Assembly: GCF_905212195.1 (NCBI RefSeq)
Contig: NZ_CAJMDQ010000099.1
Span: 1-5,869 of the forward strand
From: an uncultured Anaerotignum sp.
Lineage (GTDB): Bacteria; Bacillota; Clostridia; Lachnospirales; Anaerotignaceae
Length of the DNA: 5,869 nt
Reading direction: 5' to 3'
The notes under the pieces were generated by a model that saw only the letters and a list, made by a program, of their open reading frames with translations, was not told the DNA's origin and did not search any database. Positions within the stretch are counted from its first letter, which is position 1. Every line of letters starts with the position of its first letter. Below, in pieces: positions 1 through 5,480 of the stretch. The position numbers and the translations under genes were made by a program.

Positions 1-160
1 AACCATGCTGTGGTTCAAGGAAAACGCTTACCAGAAAGAACGTCTGGGCGCAGCTATGGACCGTATCGGCGTGGATAAAATGGAAGAAGCATTGTTCAGT
101 GACGACCTGCTGAACCGTAAAGAAGAAATTCTGGCAGCGCCTGTAAAGGAGAGAGCATAA
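1..160 (+). CDS. C-terminal end of a probable nitrite/sulfite reductase-like protein (5' truncated)
   Basis: An open frame enters from the left edge (first full codon at base 2) and stops with TAA at 158-160, leaving the last 52 residues. The visible part contains ERLGAAMDRIGVDKMEE, which resembles the C-terminal stretch of siroheme/4Fe-4S nitrite and sulfite reductase-like proteins, where an ER-G---DR-G pattern follows the Fe-S cluster domain. The Fe-S cysteines would lie upstream, outside the window, so the family call rests on this tail alone. Codons such as CGT, CTG, ATC and GGC suggest good expression. The stop lies 1 base before the ATG of the next gene, and that gene's ribosome binding site (145-151) lies inside this reading frame, so the two are very likely co-transcribed and perhaps translationally coupled. 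That the open frame is a real gene end is near certain; the family is moderately supported. Confidence 0.6.
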   Translation, partial: TMLWFKENAYQKERLGAAMDRIGVDKMEEALFSDDLLNRKEEILAAPVKERA

Positions 161-161
161 C

Positions 162-1151
162 ATGAAATTCACACTTCGCAGAATATTGGCGGCAGCCCTT
201 TCCCTGACATTGTTGGGTGGCACATTGGCAGGCTGCGGCAATGATGATACCACCATGGAATCCGAAGCGGCGGAAACAGCTGTGCAGGGTGTTACATTCA
301 CCGACGCACTGGGTACGGAAGTGCAGATTGAAAGCTGGGACACCGTGGTTTCCCTCTATGGCTCCTTTGCGGAAACATGGACACTGGCTGGCGGCAAACT
401 GGCTGGTGTTACAGAAGATGCCATTGAGGAACGGAACATGGAACTGGGGGACGATGTTGCCATGATTGGCAGCGTGAAAAGTCCTTCTCTGGAATCCATT
501 CTGGCGGTAAATCCTGATTTTGTAATCCTATCTGCGGACATTGCCACACAGGTGGATATGCAGCAGGCTTTGACAGAAGCAGGCATCCCCCACGCTTATT
601 TCCGCGTGGATACCTTCGAGGATTATCTGTCTATGCTGGAACTGTTCTGCCAGATGACAGGCCGCAGTGACCTGTACGAACAGAACGGCGCTTTGGTGGA
701 ACAGAAAATCACAAAAATCAAAGAACTGACAGCGGCAGAAGAAGGCCCCACAGGTCTTTTGATTCGTGCTTTCTCCACAGGGGCAAAAGCCAAAGGCGCT
801 GATAACCAGACAGGCTATATCATGGAAGATTTAGGCGTGGATAATATCGTGGCTCGCCATGAATCCCTGTTGGAAGATTTGAGCATTGAGGAAATCATTA
901 CAGAAGACCCTGATTTTATATTCATCACCACCATGGGTGCGGAAGATGCTGCCCTTGCGGCACTGGAAAGCGGCATCATGTCCAACCCTGCATGGGAAGG
1001 CCTCACAGCGGTACAGCAGGACAGATGCTATGTACTGCCCAAAGACCTGTTCCACTATAAACCAAACGCGCGCTGGGCAGAAAGTTATGCGTATATGGCA
1101 AAACTGCTCTATCCAGAATTAGCAGAGGATATTGATGCGATCATGGCATAA
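162..1151 (+). CDS. ABC importer solute-binding lipoprotein, iron-siderophore/heme/cobalamin type (FecB/BtuF-like)
   Basis: This 329-residue protein is the extracellular binding component of a class II ABC importer. Residues 1-24 form a lipoprotein signal peptide with arginines at 6-7, a hydrophobic core and the lipobox LAGC. Cys25 is the predicted lipidated residue, followed by a polar linker (about 26-42). The rest fits the helical-backbone binding fold: an N-lobe (about 43-165) with the SLESILAVNPDFVIL segment at 109-123, a connecting helix (about 166-192), and a C-lobe (about 195-325) with DLSIEEIITEDPDFIFI at 239-255. Acidic residues on both lobes are usual for docking on FecCD permeases. 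The start is supported by AAAGGAG at 145-151, 10 bases before the ATG. The gene begins 1 base after the upstream stop and overlaps the permease gene by 17 bases. The ligand cannot be read from sequence: ferric siderophore, heme, cobalamin or another metal chelate are all possible. Confidence 0.88.
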   Translation: MKFTLRRILAAALSLTLLGGTLAGCGNDDTTMESEAAETAVQGVTFTDALGTEVQIESWDTVVSLYGSFAETWTLAGGKLAGVTEDAIEERNMELGDDVAMIGSVKSPSLESILAVNPDFVILSADIATQVDMQQALTEAGIPHAYFRVDTFEDYLSMLELFCQMTGRSDLYEQNGALVEQKITKIKELTAAEEGPTGLLIRAFSTGAKAKGADNQTGYIMEDLGVDNIVARHESLLEDLSIEEIITEDPDFIFITTMGAEDAALAALESGIMSNPAWEGLTAVQQDRCYVLPKDLFHYKPNARWAESYAYMAKLLYPELAEDIDAIMA

Positions 1152-2136
1152 GGGAGCTTTTCTCCTGATATTATTGCTGTGTTGTCTGGCTGGGGCAGTT
1201 TGCCTCAGCCTTTTTACCGGTTCCAGCAGTCTGTCCCTGGGGGAACTGTATCATGCCCTGCAGGCAGGGGATCAAACAGATACCACATACCGCATTTTCC
1301 TGTATGTGCGTCTGCCACGAACATTGGCGGCTATTTTCGCAGGGGCAGCCCTTGCTGTCAGCGGCGCCATCATTCAGGCGGTGCTGAATAACTCCCTTGC
1401 CAGCCCGAACATCATCGGGGTCAACTCCGGTGCGGGGTTCTGCGCCCTTTTGGCGGCATCTTTGGCACCTACAGCATGGGCGGCAGTGCCTTTGGCGGCT
1501 TTTGTGGGGGCTCTTGCCACCAGTTTGTTCATTTACGCTTTGGCGGCAAAAACAGGGGCATCCCGTATCACTTTGGTATTGGCGGGTGTGGCTGTCAGCA
1601 GTATTTTGTCCGCAGGCATTGATGTTCTTACCATACTGTTTCCTGATGATGTCATTGGTGCAACAGGCTTCATGGTGGGCAGTTTTGCCGGGGTCACTAT
1701 GACGGCATTAAAACCGGCGGCGGTGCTTATCGTCATTGGTTTGGTGCTGGCGCTGGTGTTTAGCTATGACCTGAATGTGCTTTCTTTGGGGGAAGAAATC
1801 GCCGCCAGCCTTGGCATGCGTGTGGTGTTGGTGCGGTTTTTGTTCATCGTCATTGCGTCCCTATTGGCAGGCTCTGCCGTTAGTTTCGCGGGGCTGCTGG
1901 GTTTCATCGGGCTCATTGTGCCCCATATCTGCCGTAGATTTGCCGGCGGCGATAATCGTCTGGTCATTCCCTGCGCGGCACTGTTGGGAGCGGTTTTCGC
2001 GCTGGTCTGCGACGCTTTAGGCAAATGGGTATTTGCGCCCTTTGAACTGCCTGTTGGTATCATACTGGCGCTTCTGGGCGGGCCGTTCTTCCTGTTCCTG
2101 CTTCTGAAAGGCGGAAGGGGGAAAATCTATGACTGA
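1135..2136 (+). CDS. ABC importer permease, FecCD/BtuC family
   Basis: This 333-residue, very hydrophobic protein is the membrane subunit of the importer and should act as a homodimer with about ten membrane helices per chain. Family hallmarks are present in the usual order: RLPR at 59-62, GAIIQ at 77-81, SPNIIGVNSGAG at 90-101, the cytoplasmic coupling segment GLLGFIGLIVPHICRR at 253-268, which contacts the ATPase, and ELPVGI with GGPFFLFLL at 304-323 near the end. The length is normal for the family. ATG at 1135 is preferred over the adjoining TTG at 1132 because AGAGGA at 1124-1129 lies 5 bases from the ATG. The start overlaps the binding-protein gene by 17 bases and the end overlaps the ATPase gene by 8, which points to a single mRNA and coupled translation. 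The family is clear; the substrate is not. Confidence 0.92.
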   Translation: MRSWHKGAFLLILLLCCLAGAVCLSLFTGSSSLSLGELYHALQAGDQTDTTYRIFLYVRLPRTLAAIFAGAALAVSGAIIQAVLNNSLASPNIIGVNSGAGFCALLAASLAPTAWAAVPLAAFVGALATSLFIYALAAKTGASRITLVLAGVAVSSILSAGIDVLTILFPDDVIGATGFMVGSFAGVTMTALKPAAVLIVIGLVLALVFSYDLNVLSLGEEIAASLGMRVVLVRFLFIVIASLLAGSAVSFAGLLGFIGLIVPHICRRFAGGDNRLVIPCAALLGAVFALVCDALGKWVFAPFELPVGIILALLGGPFFLFLLLKGGRGKIYD

Positions 2137-2902
2137 ATCGGTACTGACATTTTCTGGCGTTGCCACAGGTTATGGCAGCAAAAAAATACTGGAGGACATT
2201 TCCTTGGACGTGACAAAAGGGGAAATCCTCACACTGGCAGGCCCCAACGGCTGCGGAAAATCCACATTGCTGAAGGCTGCCGCCAGACAATTGCCTTTGA
2301 TGGTAGGAGAAATCATGCTCTTTGGCAGAAAACTGGATGATTTTTCCCAGAAAGAGATGGCAAAACAGGCAGCGCTTCTGCCCCAAAGCCGCAGTATTCC
2401 GGGGATTCCTGTGGAACAGCTGGTGCTGCACGGCAGATTCCCTTATCTGGGATTGTCCAGACGTCCCGGCAGAGAGGATAAAGAAAAAGTGGCGGAAGCC
2501 ATGGAACTGGCAGGGGTGGCAGATATGCGCCATCGGGATTTGCGTTCCCTTTCCGGCGGTGAGCGGCAGAAAGCCTATCTGGCTATGGTCATTGCTCAAG
2601 ATACGGATTTGATTTACTTGGACGAGCCCACCACTTATCTGGATATCGGCAAGCAGTTTGAGATATTGGAGCTCATCGGCAGACTGAACCGCGAGGGCAA
2701 GACCATCGTCATGGTGCTCCATGACCTTGCCCATGCCCTGACTTATAGCCATCGCATTGCAGTTATGGAAAAAGGGCGGCTTTTGGCGGTGCAGCAGCCG
2801 GAGGAACTGTTCCAAAGTGGACTTCTCAACGATGTTTTCGGCGTAGAGGGTCACTGGGCGGCGGAAGAAAAAACATATTACTTTACGCCCCATCATAAAT
2901 GA
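2129..2902 (+). CDS. ABC importer ATP-binding protein, FecE/BtuD type
   Basis: This 257-residue cytoplasmic ATPase powers the importer. Its motifs are complete and in order: Walker A GPNGCGKST at 38-46, Q-loop glutamine 86 (LLPQ), signature LSGGERQK at 141-148, Walker B LIYLDEP at 161-167 with catalytic Glu166, D-loop around YLDI at 170-173, and switch His198 in VLHDL. The length matches the iron-chelate/cobalamin group of ATPases. The ATG overlaps the permease stop by 8 bases and is preceded by a GGAAGGGGGA ribosome binding site at about 2113-2122. A Rho-independent hairpin starts 3 bases after the stop codon, so this is the last gene of the operon. No key residue is missing, and the gene should be functional. 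Confidence 0.95.
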   Translation: MTESVLTFSGVATGYGSKKILEDISLDVTKGEILTLAGPNGCGKSTLLKAAARQLPLMVGEIMLFGRKLDDFSQKEMAKQAALLPQSRSIPGIPVEQLVLHGRFPYLGLSRRPGREDKEKVAEAMELAGVADMRHRDLRSLSGGERQKAYLAMVIAQDTDLIYLDEPTTYLDIGKQFEILELIGRLNREGKTIVMVLHDLAHALTYSHRIAVMEKGRLLAVQQPEELFQSGLLNDVFGVEGHWAAEEKTYYFTPHHK

Positions 2903-2904
2903 GA

Positions 2905-2939
2905 AAAAAGCACGGAGTCGAAAGGATTTCGTGCTTTTT
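2905..2939 (+). terminator. Rho-independent terminator of the ABC operon
   Basis: AAAAAGCACG (2905-2914) pairs perfectly with CGTGCTTTTT (2930-2939). Five more pairs inside (2915-2919 with 2925-2929, two of them G-U) close a GAAAG loop. The U run at 2935-2939 forms the outer side of the stem and also the tail. It starts right after the ATPase stop at 2902 and is the natural end of the importer transcript. The left A run could act as a U tail on the other strand, but no opposing gene is nearby. Confidence 0.85.
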
Positions 2940-3003
2940 CTGGATTTGCGGCGGATTTTGCCGTACAATGGAAGCAGATTTACAGAGAACGGAGGAAAAA
3001 GTT

Positions 3004-3390
3004 ATGACAGAAGTGGTAGCGGCCCTCATTTGGGATGGTGACCGTTTTTTGATTTGCCAGCGCCCTGCTCATAAGGCGAGGGGACTGCTGTGGGAATTTG
3101 TAGGCGGCAAAGTGGAGCCGGGAGAAACAAAGGAAGATGCCCTCATTCGGGAATGTCGGGAGGAACTGGATATTACTCTTTCCGTAGGGAATGTGTTCAT
3201 GGAAGTGACCCACGAATACCCTGACCTGACGGTACACCTGACACTGTTCCACGCCAGAATTGCCGAAGGCGTTCCCAAGAAACTGGAGCATGTGGACTTA
3301 CAGTGGATTACGCCGGCGGAAATCGGGAAGTTTGATTTCTGCCCTGCCGATGAGGAGATTTTGGAGCGGCTGAAAAAAGGGGAAAAATAA
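3004..3390 (+). CDS. NUDIX hydrolase, MutT-like (possible 8-oxo-dGTP diphosphatase)
   Basis: This small cytoplasmic protein of 128 residues is a typical length for MutT-type NUDIX enzymes, which split nucleoside diphosphate-linked substrates and can remove oxidised dGTP from the nucleotide pool. The Nudix box runs from Gly35 to Ile57: G35, E41, then R49-E50-C51-R52-E53-E54, which supplies the metal-binding glutamates. The box glycine before the last hydrophobic residue is Asp56 here. The preceding LLWEFVGGKVEPGET (28-42) is the usual context for the 8-oxo-dGTP/CTP group. The start at 3004 is chosen because GGAGG (2991-2995) lies 8 bases upstream. The longer frame opening at 2899 would have to translate the terminator hairpin and has no ribosome binding site. 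It sits alone between two terminators, so it needs its own promoter in 2940-2990; TACAAT at 2964-2969 is a possible -10, but no convincing -35 accompanies it. The substrate is not proven by sequence. Confidence 0.87.
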   Translation: MTEVVAALIWDGDRFLICQRPAHKARGLLWEFVGGKVEPGETKEDALIRECREELDITLSVGNVFMEVTHEYPDLTVHLTLFHARIAEGVPKKLEHVDLQWITPAEIGKFDFCPADEEILERLKKGEK

Positions 3391-3426
3391 AAATAGCTGG
3401 AACCCTTACGGGATTCCAGCTATTTT
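3390..3426. terminator. Bidirectional terminator between the NUDIX gene and cstA
   Basis: AAAATAGCTGGAA (3390-3402) pairs with TTCCAGCTATTTT (3414-3426), followed inwards by CCC/GGG around a TTAC loop with one bulged A at 3413. On the + strand the hairpin is followed by TTTTCTTT and overlaps the last base of the NUDIX stop codon. On the - strand it is followed by T-rich sequence (TTTTTATTTTT), so it can also stop transcripts from the convergent cstA gene, whose stop lies about 80 bases away. Confidence 0.85.
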
Positions 3427-3504
3427 CTTTAATAAGAGTGTTTTTTACGAAGTCTGTTTTCCTTCGCGTTGTTGACAATTTCTTAATATAGTGGATACAG
3501 AATC

Positions 3505-4989
3505 TTATTCTTCTGTATGGCTTGCTGCGTATTTCTTCCCTGCGCGAGGTACCAGAATCAGGTACAGCACTGCGATGATTGCACCGATGATGTATGCAAC
3601 GTTCAGAGGCAGGTTGAAGCCGATAGAAGCGTTCAGCAGGAAGGAAGAAATAATGAAGATGTAGAATGTACCAGGCAGCAGAGAGATCAGGAATGCGTAT
3701 TTAGGCGCACCTTTCTTTGCACACAGGTAAACTGTGATTGCTGCGAAAGCGAATACTGCGATTGTCTGGTTTGCCCATGCGAAGTATCTCCACAGGATGT
3801 TGAAGCCTTCTGCATTCAGTTTCGCAAATACCAGGATTGCGATAACGGGGATGAAGATACCCAGTGTTACCATGATACGATTTCTTTTTTCTTTCTGGTC
3901 GATGTGCAGGTAGTCAGCAACCATCAGACGGCAGGAACGCAGTGCAGTATCACCGGAAGTGATAGGCAGTACGATAACGCCCAGGATTGCGATCAGACCA
4001 CCAACGGGGCCCAGCAGGTCTTTTGCAACTTCACCTACAACGCCTGTTGCGCCGCTCAGAGAGCCTTTGTTATAGATACCCATAGCAGCTGCAGCCCAGA
4101 TCATAGCGATCAGACCTTCCAGAATCATCATCCAGTAGAATGTGAAACGGCCTTCTTTTTCGGAAGTTACGCTACGACCGATCAGTGTGCACTGTGTGGA
4201 GTGGAAACCGGATGTGATACCACATGCAACAGTTACGAAGAATACAGGGAAGAATGCTGTGCCAGCACCTGTATTACCAGCTGCATCCCACAGAGGGTAC
4301 AGACCAAATACGCCGCTCAGACCGTTGGAGAAGTCGATGTTCATCAGTTCATAACCTTTGAAGAAGATACCGAAGAATACACCAACTGCGGACAGCAGCA
4401 GGATAGCACCGAAGATAGGGTAGATTCTACCGATGATTTTGTCGATAGGGAACAGTGTTGCGATCAGGTAGTATGCCAGGATAACACCGTAGATTACCCA
4501 TGTACCTACGGAAACGCCTTCGATACCAACGATCTGGTTCGCAAACAGGTCACCAGGTGTGTAAGTAAATACAGCACCTACCAGCAGCATCAGGATGCAC
4601 AGGAAGATGTTGTAAACCTGGAATGTTTTGCCGCCCAGGAATTTACGAACGATACCAGGCATCTGTGCGCCGTCCTGACGCAGAGACATCATACCGCTCA
4701 GGTAGTCGTGAACAGCACCACTGATTACACAGCCGATGGGGATAGTGATGAATGCGATGGGCCCGAACAGAATACCCTGGATGGGACCAAAGATAGGGCC
4801 AGTACCTGCGATGTTCAGCAGGTTGATCAGGGCGTTTTTGAATTTGCTCATAGGAACGAAGTCCACGCCGTCCTGATGTTTGATGGCAGGTGTCTGTCTG
4901 TCATCGGGTCTGAAAATGTTTTCTACAAATTTCCCGTACAGCGCACCGCCGACAAGTAAGATTACAAGTCCGATTATAAATGTTGTCAT
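3505..4989 (-). CDS. cstA: CstA-family transporter (carbon starvation protein A; peptide/pyruvate/amino-acid uptake), copy 1
   Basis: This 494-residue polytopic membrane protein belongs to the short form of the CstA family; Escherichia coli CstA is about 700 residues. Members take up pyruvate, peptides or amino acids. Visible hallmarks are AGTGPIFGPIQGILFGP at 61-77, GAVHDYLSGMMSLRQDG at 91-107, GFHSTQC at 261-267, PITSGDTALRSCRLMVAD at 342-359 and WRYFAWANQTIA at 400-411. Many hydrophobic helices lie between them. The polar tail ends SHTEE. The ATG at 4989 is preceded by AGGAGG (5001-5006), with a rather long 11-base gap, and by a good promoter at 5073-5101. The gene contains no TTA, CTA or TCA codon between about residues 12 and 490, a strong codon bias that suggests high expression. 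A second copy lies directly upstream. The family is certain; the exact substrate is not. Confidence 0.93.
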   Translation of the reverse strand: MTTFIIGLVILLVGGALYGKFVENIFRPDDRQTPAIKHQDGVDFVPMSKFKNALINLLNIAGTGPIFGPIQGILFGPIAFITIPIGCVISGAVHDYLSGMMSLRQDGAQMPGIVRKFLGGKTFQVYNIFLCILMLLVGAVFTYTPGDLFANQIVGIEGVSVGTWVIYGVILAYYLIATLFPIDKIIGRIYPIFGAILLLSAVGVFFGIFFKGYELMNIDFSNGLSGVFGLYPLWDAAGNTGAGTAFFPVFFVTVACGITSGFHSTQCTLIGRSVTSEKEGRFTFYWMMILEGLIAMIWAAAAMGIYNKGSLSGATGVVGEVAKDLLGPVGGLIAILGVIVLPITSGDTALRSCRLMVADYLHIDQKEKRNRIMVTLGIFIPVIAILVFAKLNAEGFNILWRYFAWANQTIAVFAFAAITVYLCAKKGAPKYAFLISLLPGTFYIFIISSFLLNASIGFNLPLNVAYIIGAIIAVLYLILVPRAGKKYAASHTEE

Positions 4990-5000
4990 AATGAATAATA

Positions 5001-5006
5001 CCTCCT
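5001..5006 (-). promoter_or_regulatory. Ribosome binding site of cstA copy 1
   Basis: On the - strand AGGAGG, within a longer GGAGAGGAGG purine run, is a full match to the anti-Shine-Dalgarno core. It is 11 bases from the ATG at 4989, longer than the usual 6-9. No nearer in-frame start exists between it and the ATG, so the chosen start stands. Confidence 0.85.
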
Positions 5007-5036
5007 CTCCGAACTTGTGAAAAAAATGTTTTTTCT

Positions 5037-5058
5037 GGGAAATGAAGTTTCATCTCCC
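5037..5058 (-). promoter_or_regulatory. Leader hairpin / palindrome in the 5' UTR of cstA copy 1
   Basis: Two 10-base arms (5037-5046 and 5049-5058) are inverted repeats with one mismatch, which becomes a G-U pair in the - strand transcript: GGGAGATGAA opposite TTCATTTCCC with a tiny loop. Flanking TTTT and AAAA can lengthen the stem past a small internal loop. It would begin about 8 bases after the predicted transcription start and end about 30 bases before the ribosome binding site. It could be an operator for a repressor, an mRNA stabiliser or part of a regulatory leader. A T7 run follows about 9 bases downstream, too far for a standard terminator. Function is inferred only. Confidence 0.5.
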
Positions 5059-5072
5059 CAAAACCACATCCA

Positions 5073-5101
5073 ATTATAATGAGATGCAACTTTATTTACA
5101 A
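5073..5101 (-). promoter_or_regulatory. Sigma-A-type promoter of cstA copy 1
   Basis: On the - strand TTGTAA (5096-5101) and a perfect TATAAT (5073-5078) are separated by exactly 17 bases. T-rich runs upstream, around 5102-5145, could serve as an UP element. Transcription would start near 5066 and give a leader of about 77 bases. This fits the need for a separate promoter, because cstA copy 2 upstream is closed by its own terminator. Confidence 0.75.
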
Positions 5102-5195
5102 GTATAAAATGCAAAAAACATGAAAAAATATATAAAAAACCATAAAAATCACAGGAAGCATTTGTATTAATTTACAGTTATTTCCAATTATTGTT

Positions 5196-5216
5196 TTTTG
5201 TATGAACCATACAAAA
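5196..5216. repeat. Perfect 9-bp inverted repeat, candidate regulator binding site
   Basis: TTTTGTATG (5196-5204) and CATACAAAA (5208-5216) are perfect inverted arms around AAC. The site lies about 95 bases upstream of the -35 box of cstA copy 1, a place where an activator or a distal repressor site could act. It lacks a following U tract outside the arms on the strand used, and no gene ends there, so it is not an obvious terminator. The regulator is not identifiable from the motif. Confidence 0.5.
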
Positions 5217-5404
5217 GGATGCTCGTTTTTTGGGATATATGGAAGGGATTTCAGACATTTGCATAAAGGAAAAAAGCGTGTTATATTGTGCAATTCTATG
5301 AGAAAATAGGTTGTTTACAATAAAATGACAAAAAGTATACAGCAATATAAACAATAGAAATGAAATTTTTGAAAAGTTTATAACGATATCTGTTGGACAA
5401 AAAA

Positions 5405-5434
5405 TGACCGAGCCAATTTCGCAAAGGCTCGGTC
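5405..5434 (-). terminator. Rho-independent terminator of cstA copy 2
   Basis: TGACCGAGCC and GGCTCGGTCA form a perfect 10-bp stem with an 11-base loop. On the - strand the stem is followed by TTTTTT (5399-5404 on the + strand as AAAAAA). It lies 46 bases past the stop codon of the second cstA gene and should separate its transcript from cstA copy 1. A-rich sequence on the other side (5435-5440) gives some potential in the other direction, but no + strand gene approaches it. Confidence 0.9.
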
Positions 5435-5480
5435 AAAAAACAGGATGAATTTTGTTGATATTTTATGTATATTTATGCAA

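Larger units (their letters stand above)
4990..5480. other. AT-rich spacer between the two cstA genes
   Basis: This 491-base gene-free stretch is clearly more AT-rich than the flanking genes. From right to left, in the direction of cstA transcription, it holds the terminator of cstA copy 2 (5405-5434), about 190 bases of AT-rich sequence with nothing I can name, an inverted repeat (5196-5216), T-rich DNA upstream of the promoter that could act as an UP element (about 5102-5145), the promoter (5073-5101), a leader hairpin (5037-5058) and the ribosome binding site (5001-5006). The small frames on either strand have no ribosome binding site and composition typical of chance frames. Confidence 0.7.

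Noticed and set aside
2060..2968. 302-codon - strand open frame opposite the ATPase gene
   Set aside because: It overlaps a well-supported ABC ATPase and the operon terminator, has no recognisable domain and looks like a shadow frame.
2899..3003. N-terminal extension of the NUDIX protein starting at the ATGA overlap with the ATPase stop
   Set aside because: It would translate the terminator hairpin, has no ribosome binding site, and a strong GGAGG lies 8 bases before the ATG at 3004.
3448..3466. CGAAG/CTTCG short hairpin downstream of cstA
   Set aside because: It is a five-pair stem with a 9-base loop and no U tract on either strand, so not a credible terminator.
3472..3500. Perfect TTGACA on the + strand with ATACAG 17 bases on, a possible antisense promoter into cstA
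   Set aside because: The -10 match is poor and no + strand gene follows. A single hexamer match is expected by chance in AT-rich DNA.
3517..4959. 480-codon + strand open frame opposite cstA
   Set aside because: It is exactly antisense to a clear CstA gene and exists because favoured sense codons give no antisense stops. The product has an odd Cys/Gln/Asp-rich composition and no ribosome binding site.
4901..5089. 62-codon - strand frame overlapping the cstA start
   Set aside because: Its start lies upstream of the predicted -10 box, so it would not be on the transcript, and it overlaps cstA in another frame.
5096..5293. 65-codon - strand frame in the cstA spacer with TTG start
   Set aside because: There is no ribosome binding site, it is an AT-driven Phe/Ile-rich composition, and it overlaps the palindrome and the promoter -35 region.
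5315..5343. TTTACA-16-TATACA-like + strand promoter in the spacer
   Set aside because: It would read only into the 3' end of the convergent cstA copy 2. No product can be supported.
5363..5377. CodY-box-like sequence (about 3 mismatches to the AATTTTCNGAAAATT consensus)
   Set aside because: Such matches are common in AT-rich spacers, and it is about 270 bases upstream of the promoter.
5346..5382. TATAAAC / GTTTATA inverted repeat with a 23-base gap
   Set aside because: The 7-bp arms in AT-rich DNA with a wide gap are expected by chance.
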